This document shows positions 7,513-10,978 of a DNA stretch of 10,978 bases, piece by piece. Positions within the stretch are counted from its first letter, which is position 1; every line of letters starts with the position of its first letter. Under the pieces are notes generated by a model. That model had not been told where the DNA came from. It saw only the letters and a program-made list of their open reading frames with translations, and ran no database searches. Origin of the DNA: JAAOZP01 sp038848185 (lineage in GTDB: Archaea > Thermoproteota > EX4484-205 > JAAOZP01); NCBI GenBank assembly GCA_038848185.1, contig JAWCNV010000033.1, positions 1-10,978 of the forward strand, written 5' to 3'. A program made the position numbers and the translations under genes.

Positions 7513-8205
7513 TCACCACCAAGTAATTAAGGCGTTCAGCAGCATGCCAAATCCGAGCAGAATTAAGATCCCTGCACCGATCTTCGATATCCATCCACTG
7601 AAAAGTGGTGCCTTGTTAAGAAGCCAGCCTGTGACTCCGCCCAGCAGTAATAAGGGGGATAACGCTGTTCCCAAACCGAATAAGGTTGCTAAAATAACAC
7701 TGTCGCTTGAAGCAGGGAGTGTTACAGAGTATAGAAGAAGCGCTGCGAGAGGAGGGCATAGTATTAATCCTCTTGTGAAACCCATTGAAAGAGCACGGAT
7801 GTCGAATCTTTGCGTAAATTTCCCTTTTATTCTAAAACTCCCATGTTCTGCTTGGCTGCAGGTTTGGGAGCACGATTTCTTTCTTACAAGAATCTCTAAA
7901 CCTACAAGTATGATGACAACACCGAAGGCGATTGAAGCATATTTCTGGTAGGCGAGAAAGAACGTGTCGCTCACAAACATTCTGAATAAGCCGGTTAGTA
8001 CACCTAGCAGGGCATATGCTATTACACGACCTAAATTATAGATTGAAGCAACAGTTAAACCCTTACGGAATCCTGCTCCAATACCAGCGATATAACTTGT
8101 GATGTAGGGAAGGCATGCTGAAGTGCAGAACGTTAACCCATAAAACAGGCCAAGTGTGAATGATGCGAGATAAGAGTTTCCAATCTGTTGCAACAATATT
8201 ATCAT
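7513..8205 (-). CDS. CcdA/DsbD-like transmembrane thiol-electron transporter
   Basis: This 230-residue protein has about six hydrophobic segments (near 12-36, 48-74, 84-107, 138-162, 170-195 and 207-228), the size and layout of CcdA or the DsbD central domain. The first helix carries FCTSACLPY with C27 and C31, and the fourth carries LCPPLA with C150. CcdA proteins use one cysteine in each of these helices as a redox pair that carries thiol electrons from cytoplasmic thioredoxin to the outside, so C31 and C150 are the likely pair. C27 and a loop pair C112-x3-C116 are extra. Its stop lies 17 bases before the polyferredoxin start. Its ATG overlaps the preceding stop as ATGA, with GAGGGA a few bases upstream, so it is probably translationally coupled. 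A related SafE/TauE-like transporter role is possible but the cysteines favour redox function. No cytochrome c maturation gene is visible here. Confidence 0.82.
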   Translation of the reverse strand: MIILLQQIGNSYLASFTLGLFYGLTFCTSACLPYITSYIAGIGAGFRKGLTVASIYNLGRVIAYALLGVLTGLFRMFVSDTFFLAYQKYASIAFGVVIILVGLEILVRKKSCSQTCSQAEHGSFRIKGKFTQRFDIRALSMGFTRGLILCPPLAALLLYSVTLPASSDSVILATLFGLGTALSPLLLLGGVTGWLLNKAPLFSGWISKIGAGILILLGFGMLLNALITWW

Positions 8206-8594
8206 TTAAATTCCCTCGTATTATACTCCGCAAGATATTCTAGACGTTCCGCATCATATGGATAAGCTTCTTCAGCAGGATATGGGAAAGCACTCATATT
8301 GTAGAAAGGCAGCGGCTCTACTGTAAAGTTGTACGCTGGATTACCATTCTTCTTGTACCATGCGCAGGTGACTAGAAAGAAGTCTCTCTCCATGTTTTCC
8401 TGAGGAGGTGCAATAGTGTTAGGGATTATGAGATGAATCTCATCCCCCTGCCTCATTACCACAAACTTATCATCTGCAGAGTACAATAGAGGGGCTACAT
8501 CACCATACCTTGTGAAGTTCCCTCTAGAAGTTGAAAAAGTATAGAGTCTTTGATACAGACCGGCGGAAACCGGGTCAAGCCTGTAAACTGTCAC
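8202..8594 (-). CDS. C-terminal part of an exported beta-rich protein, cut off by an in-frame stop
   Basis: This 130-residue reading frame starts at a GTG six bases downstream of the first base of the preceding TAA and is in the same frame as that gene. I see no ribosome site for an independent start. The content (TRYGDVAPLLYSADDKFVVM, then QGDEIHLII, RDFFLV and VEPLPF) matches, from memory, the conserved C-terminal end of bacterial and archaeal exported proteins that begin this region with a CPWLYVWNG-type motif. That motif is in the preceding frame. It has no signal peptide of its own, so as a separate protein it would stay inside the cell. The simplest reading is one gene interrupted by a nonsense codon (mutation, sequencing error or read-through). 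Its end overlaps the CcdA-like gene by four bases. Confidence 0.75.
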   Translation of the reverse strand: MTVYRLDPVSAGLYQRLYTFSTSRGNFTRYGDVAPLLYSADDKFVVMRQGDEIHLIIPNTIAPPQENMERDFFLVTCAWYKKNGNPAYNFTVEPLPFYNMSAFPYPAEEAYPYDAERLEYLAEYNTREFK

Positions 8595-8597
8595 GTT

Positions 8598-8600
8598 TTA
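8598..8600 (-). other. In-frame TAA splitting one conserved protein
   Basis: On the minus strand the sequence reads CAA TAA AAC GTG ACA GTT TAC. The frame upstream (ending VDTSLQ) and downstream (NVTVYRLDP) is continuous, with no base gained or lost. A single substitution to CAA, AAA, GAA or another sense codon would restore a protein of about 642 residues. Confidence 0.85.
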
Positions 8601-10130
8601 TTGCAGGCTGGTGTCCACCCCAATAAAGTCAATATGCATCAATATAAAGGTGTTAATTCTAATCGAGTAGTTACTGGTGGAGAAAAGCCCTGTCAGCTCA
8701 ACTATAAAAGTCCTAGGCGTGGAGGAGAATTCGGGAATATCTCTGCTTTTTGGAACACTTACCCAACTACCATTTTCATCCTTAACCTGCAGATACGGGT
8801 ACACTGATGGTTGGGATGCTAGAAAATCTGGATTCTTGAGTAGCTCCACCCATTTCTTCTCCCATCCCAGGAACCACGAAGTATATCCATTGATGACCAG
8901 CCTTATTTCTTTTGCACCAGATAAATTACCAAGATTCAATTCGAGATACTGCCATTTTCCAAATTCATGTATGTTAGCGTAAACCTCATCAAGCTTGGAT
9001 ATTTGAGGCAAGCAATCTTCGCCTAAATCATTAACGCATGAAACTGGAGTTGAAAGGTTTTTGCTAACAGTAAAAATTTTACTAGCAATGCTTGGATCAG
9101 TGAATTCAGTGCCCTTAGACGAATACACGTCTACATCGGGCGCATGATCAACCACCGTCAACCAGGTTGAATCCAGATAAATAATCTCGTCGGTTACTTG
9201 AGTCATAACCATATCATAAGAACCATTCCTCAGTCCTAGTTGAATTCTACCTAGCTCAACATAATCCCACGGATACGGCTTATTGAATGCCGGCGGCTCC
9301 CGTGAACGATCAAAATACCCTAGGTATCCTGAACCAGACACCTCTGCAATAAAAACGTACCTAGTACCGTTCCAAACATATAGCCAAGGACAGGATTGTA
9401 TCTGACTGTAGGTTACAGTAAGCTCCATCTTACTAACCAAGTTTATTGTCCGCGTCAATTCTTTAGAATTATCCTCCCAGTTCATAAACCTCACCCTAGC
9501 GGAGTGAGTGCCTTCACTAAATCCGGTTTCATATTCCTCTGGTACCGAAATCACATATGTTCCTTCATGTAATACTGCTGAGAACGGAATCGAGTGATTC
9601 TCGTTATTTAACATGAAGAACAAGCCAGTAATATTAGGATGCGATTTAACGATGAGGGTATGAGTACCTACAGCAACGATTTTGAATTCGCCAGATAAAC
9701 CGCCTATTTTAATAGGGTAGCTTCCCTCGTCCGCTTCACTCACAGTAAATTCTACAGTAGTGCTTTCCCCTCCCTCAAGCCGTAATGTTTTATTCTCCCA
9801 GATTTCGTTTTTAACCGTAAGGTTCAACGTATAGGTTACTGCTGTACTTCTAAGATTAGAGACTTCAACCGAGATTTTTATGATTTGATTGGGCCAAGCC
9901 TCGTCTGGATCAATCTTCAGGTTGTATACTTGGAAATCGCTAGGTTCAACGTTTGACTCGTATTGCGTTTGGATATAGTAATAGGCTCCTGCTGCAAAAG
10001 CGACAATTAGTAGGTCAATTATTAAAATCATCTTCAGCTTAACGATAACTGGCCGAGATAAAGACGGAGCATACATGCCATCAATCTTTCTAAAAGAGGC
10101 TTCACCTATTCTTCTAACTTTTAACAACAT
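8598..10130 (-). CDS. Membrane-anchored exported beta-rich protein, first gene of the operon
   Basis: This 510-residue frame has a basic N-terminus and one hydrophobic segment (about 34-54), so the rest is probably anchored and faces outward. Residues about 67-152 resemble a CARDB/Ig-like domain (SVEVSNL, LEGGESTTVEFTV), and 153-242 a second beta-domain, possibly PEGA-like. SCPWLYVWNGTRYVF (246-260) opens a larger conserved domain also found, as far as I recall, in TPR- or ASPIC-linked exported proteins. That domain normally continues through the sequence now encoded at 8202-8594. C365 and C373 could form a disulfide. The function is unknown; binding or scaffolding outside the cell is a guess. 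The ATG at 10130 has GGAGTG five bases upstream. It leads the minus-strand cluster, ahead of the CcdA-like and polyferredoxin genes. NxS/T sequons are frequent, which fits an archaeal surface protein. The TAA after residue 510 appears premature. Confidence 0.8.
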   Translation of the reverse strand: MLLKVRRIGEASFRKIDGMYAPSLSRPVIVKLKMILIIDLLIVAFAAGAYYYIQTQYESNVEPSDFQVYNLKIDPDEAWPNQIIKISVEVSNLRSTAVTYTLNLTVKNEIWENKTLRLEGGESTTVEFTVSEADEGSYPIKIGGLSGEFKIVAVGTHTLIVKSHPNITGLFFMLNNENHSIPFSAVLHEGTYVISVPEEYETGFSEGTHSARVRFMNWEDNSKELTRTINLVSKMELTVTYSQIQSCPWLYVWNGTRYVFIAEVSGSGYLGYFDRSREPPAFNKPYPWDYVELGRIQLGLRNGSYDMVMTQVTDEIIYLDSTWLTVVDHAPDVDVYSSKGTEFTDPSIASKIFTVSKNLSTPVSCVNDLGEDCLPQISKLDEVYANIHEFGKWQYLELNLGNLSGAKEIRLVINGYTSWFLGWEKKWVELLKNPDFLASQPSVYPYLQVKDENGSWVSVPKSRDIPEFSSTPRTFIVELTGLFSTSNYSIRINTFILMHIDFIGVDTSLQ

Positions 10131-10257
10131 TATGACACTCCATTATAGATTATCTTGAAAAAAAGCTTATTCTGTTTTCTTTCAAATATGTTCTTTTTCT
10201 CCTCTCCATGATTAAAGGCGTAAGCATGCACTACTCTTCGCAGCACAAACCCTCCAC

Positions 10258-10266
10258 TATATAAAT
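10258..10266 (-). promoter_or_regulatory. Probable TATA box for the minus-strand operon
   Basis: On the minus strand this reads ATTTATATA, close to the canonical archaeal TTTATATA. Transcription would start near 10232, giving a leader of about 100 bases before the ATG at 10130. The element is nearly symmetric (plus strand TATATAAAT), so it might also fire to the right. A purine-rich GGAGAGGAGAAAAAG lies in the leader. Confidence 0.5.
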
Positions 10267-10360
10267 CTAATTTACGTGTATACGAAGCTACAGAACCTGA
10301 ATATCCTCATTATGTTCTACCCGTATTCTCATATGAAACAGAGAACTTTTGTCAGTATCC

Positions 10361-10386
10361 TTTTTTTGGGCTTTTTTACCTTTTTT
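10361..10386. repeat. Three phased T-tracts, possible bent DNA or T-run terminator
   Basis: Runs of seven, six and six Ts occupy 10361-10367, 10372-10377 and 10381-10386, with centres about 10 bases apart. Tracts in helical phase commonly curve DNA. On the plus strand they could alternatively act as a U-run terminator, but no plus-strand gene lies immediately to the left. Confidence 0.45.
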
Positions 10387-10442
10387 AACCTGCTGGATGG
10401 GGGCTAGGTTTACCGATTCTGTGGGTTTTTCATGGGAAAATA

Positions 10443-10462
10443 TTTCAGAATGTTTCAGAATT
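10443..10462. repeat. Tandem 10-bp direct repeat with overlapping inverted repeat, possible operator
   Basis: TTTCAGAATG (10443-10452) is followed directly by TTTCAGAATT (10453-10462). The second copy's CAGAAT (10456-10461) has a perfect reverse complement ATTCTG at 10474-10479, 12 bases away. The group abuts the TATA-like box of the downstream gene, the position expected for an activator or regulator site in archaea. Confidence 0.5.
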
Positions 10463-10478
10463 GATTCCGAAAGATTCT

Positions 10479-10487
10479 GTTAAATAC
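10479..10487 (+). promoter_or_regulatory. Probable TATA box for the secreted-protein gene
   Basis: GTTAAATAC resembles an archaeal TATA element, and CCGAAAG (10467-10473) a few bases upstream may contribute to a BRE. It ends 26 bases before the GTG at 10514, so transcription would begin close to or just before the start codon, giving a very short leader. Confidence 0.45.
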
Positions 10488-10513
10488 TATTTTCCCATCT
10501 TGGAGAGTAGGGG

Positions 10514-10978
10514 GTGAAAAAAGGAGGATTGGTCTGGAGAAGGACACTCCTATTGTTGGTTAGTGGGCTAATACTGTTTTCAATCAGCCTAGTAGCGGCG
10601 GGGAGCGACTTTTCCATAGAGCCTTCTCAAACTGGGGAAAATTTCACGTTACGGGTTGAGGAGGGCAATGTTGTTCTTTCTGACGGAAGCATGTTGATGA
10701 TTAATTATTCTCCGGATACGTTGCCCGGGATTTCGGCTAAGATAATTTACCTTAAGATTCTTGACGGTGAAGGGTATATGAAGGCTTTGGAGAGGGTGAT
10801 GGTTCTGGACGGGTATAGTAGTACTGGTAGACCGGTGTATAAGGGGGCCTTGAGGTTTGGCGGGATCTCGCCTGATGTTGAGCCAGGTATAAACTATGTT
10901 GGGTGGTTTGAGGTGGATGGTGAAAGGTTTGAGTTTGTTTATAATGTGACGGTGCTGAGCACGGAGACGATACCCATC
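10514..10978 (+). CDS. Secreted or membrane-anchored protein of unknown function (3' end missing)
   Basis: The frame is open from GTG at 10514 to the window end (155 codons). An in-frame TAG at 10508-10510 makes this GTG the earliest possible start, and GGAG lies eight bases upstream. The N-terminus is a typical Sec signal or anchor: KKGGLVWRR, then about 19 hydrophobic residues ending LVAAG (to about residue 30). The remainder is beta-rich with an EPSQTGENFTLRVEEG-like opening that recalls Ig-fold surface domains, and it includes NxS/T sequons. I do not recognise a family. It is divergent from the operon that begins with another exported protein, so the two may share regulation, but that is inference. 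Confidence 0.8.
   Translation, partial: MKKGGLVWRRTLLLLVSGLILFSISLVAAGSDFSIEPSQTGENFTLRVEEGNVVLSDGSMLMINYSPDTLPGISAKIIYLKILDGEGYMKALERVMVLDGYSSTGRPVYKGALRFGGISPDVEPGINYVGWFEVDGERFEFVYNVTVLSTETIPI

Larger units (their letters stand above)
10131..10513. other. Divergent intergenic region (383 bases)
   Basis: This AT-rich stretch separates the minus-strand operon from the plus-strand secreted protein. It holds a TATA-like element usable on the minus strand (10258-10266), three phased T-runs (10361-10386), a tandem 10-bp repeat with an overlapping inverted repeat (10443-10479) and a plus-strand TATA-like element (10479-10487). No tRNA-like fold or convincing small gene was seen. Confidence 0.6.

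Noticed and set aside
7496..7594. Longer N-terminus for the polyferredoxin starting at ATG 7594
   Set aside because: It would overlap the CcdA-like gene by 82 bases, adds a charged non-membrane stretch, and lacks the GAGGAG site that precedes TTG 7495.
183..10130. No complete gene in the window ends in TAG, which might hint at pyrrolysine use
   Set aside because: Only about nine stop codons are visible, so absence of TAG could easily be chance; no pyl gene is present.
10312..10407. A 31-codon plus-strand frame with a hydrophobic FFTFF core
   Set aside because: The hydrophobicity comes from the T-tracts, and no ribosome site precedes either ATG (10312 or 10333).

Overview
The window looks archaeal, plausibly a Bathyarchaeia-like or related anaerobic Thermoproteota lineage, although no marker gene fixes the taxonomy. 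The evidence is AT-rich TATA-type promoter boxes, T-run terminators, mixed ATG/GTG/TTG starts with GGAGG-type ribosome sites, and strictly anaerobic iron-sulfur enzymology.

Layout. Bases 1-57 are probably the tail of a plus-strand gene, followed by a T-rich terminator. A plus-strand gene (183-2804) encodes a large cytoplasmic protein of the six-hairpin, (alpha/alpha)6-barrel glycosidase type. It converges on a long minus-strand cluster that starts near 10130 and runs down to 2931. In transcription order the cluster encodes: a membrane-anchored exported beta-rich protein (8598-10130) and its C-terminal continuation (8202-8594), separated by one in-frame TAA; a CcdA/DsbD-like multi-pass thiol-transport protein (7513-8205); a NapH-like membrane polyferredoxin (6269-7495, TTG start); a single HgdB/double-cubane-type reductase subunit (4945-6279); two different BadF/BcrA-type ATPases (4146-4931 and 3241-4149); and an Alvin-type 2[4Fe-4S] ferredoxin (2931-3221). 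Spacing is tight, with two ATGA overlaps, an 11-base overlap and gaps of 3-19 bases, so this is very probably one operon. A 383-base divergent intergenic region (10131-10513) carries promoter elements for both directions, phased T-tracts and a 10-bp tandem repeat. It leads to a plus-strand secreted or membrane-anchored protein that runs off the window end.

How the genes may work together. The two ATPases, the ferredoxin and the cysteine-rich reductase subunit resemble the class I (ATP-dependent) benzoyl-CoA reductase and double-cubane reductase machinery: ferredoxin passes an electron to a 4Fe-4S ATPase dimer, and ATP hydrolysis drives low-potential transfer to the reductase. Two things are unusual. 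A heterodimer-type ATPase pair is matched to only one catalytic subunit, and the operon also encodes membrane electron-transfer proteins (CcdA-like and NapH-like) and an extracytoplasmic protein. My main hypothesis is an undescribed membrane-linked ATP-dependent reductase system; its substrate cannot be read from the sequence.
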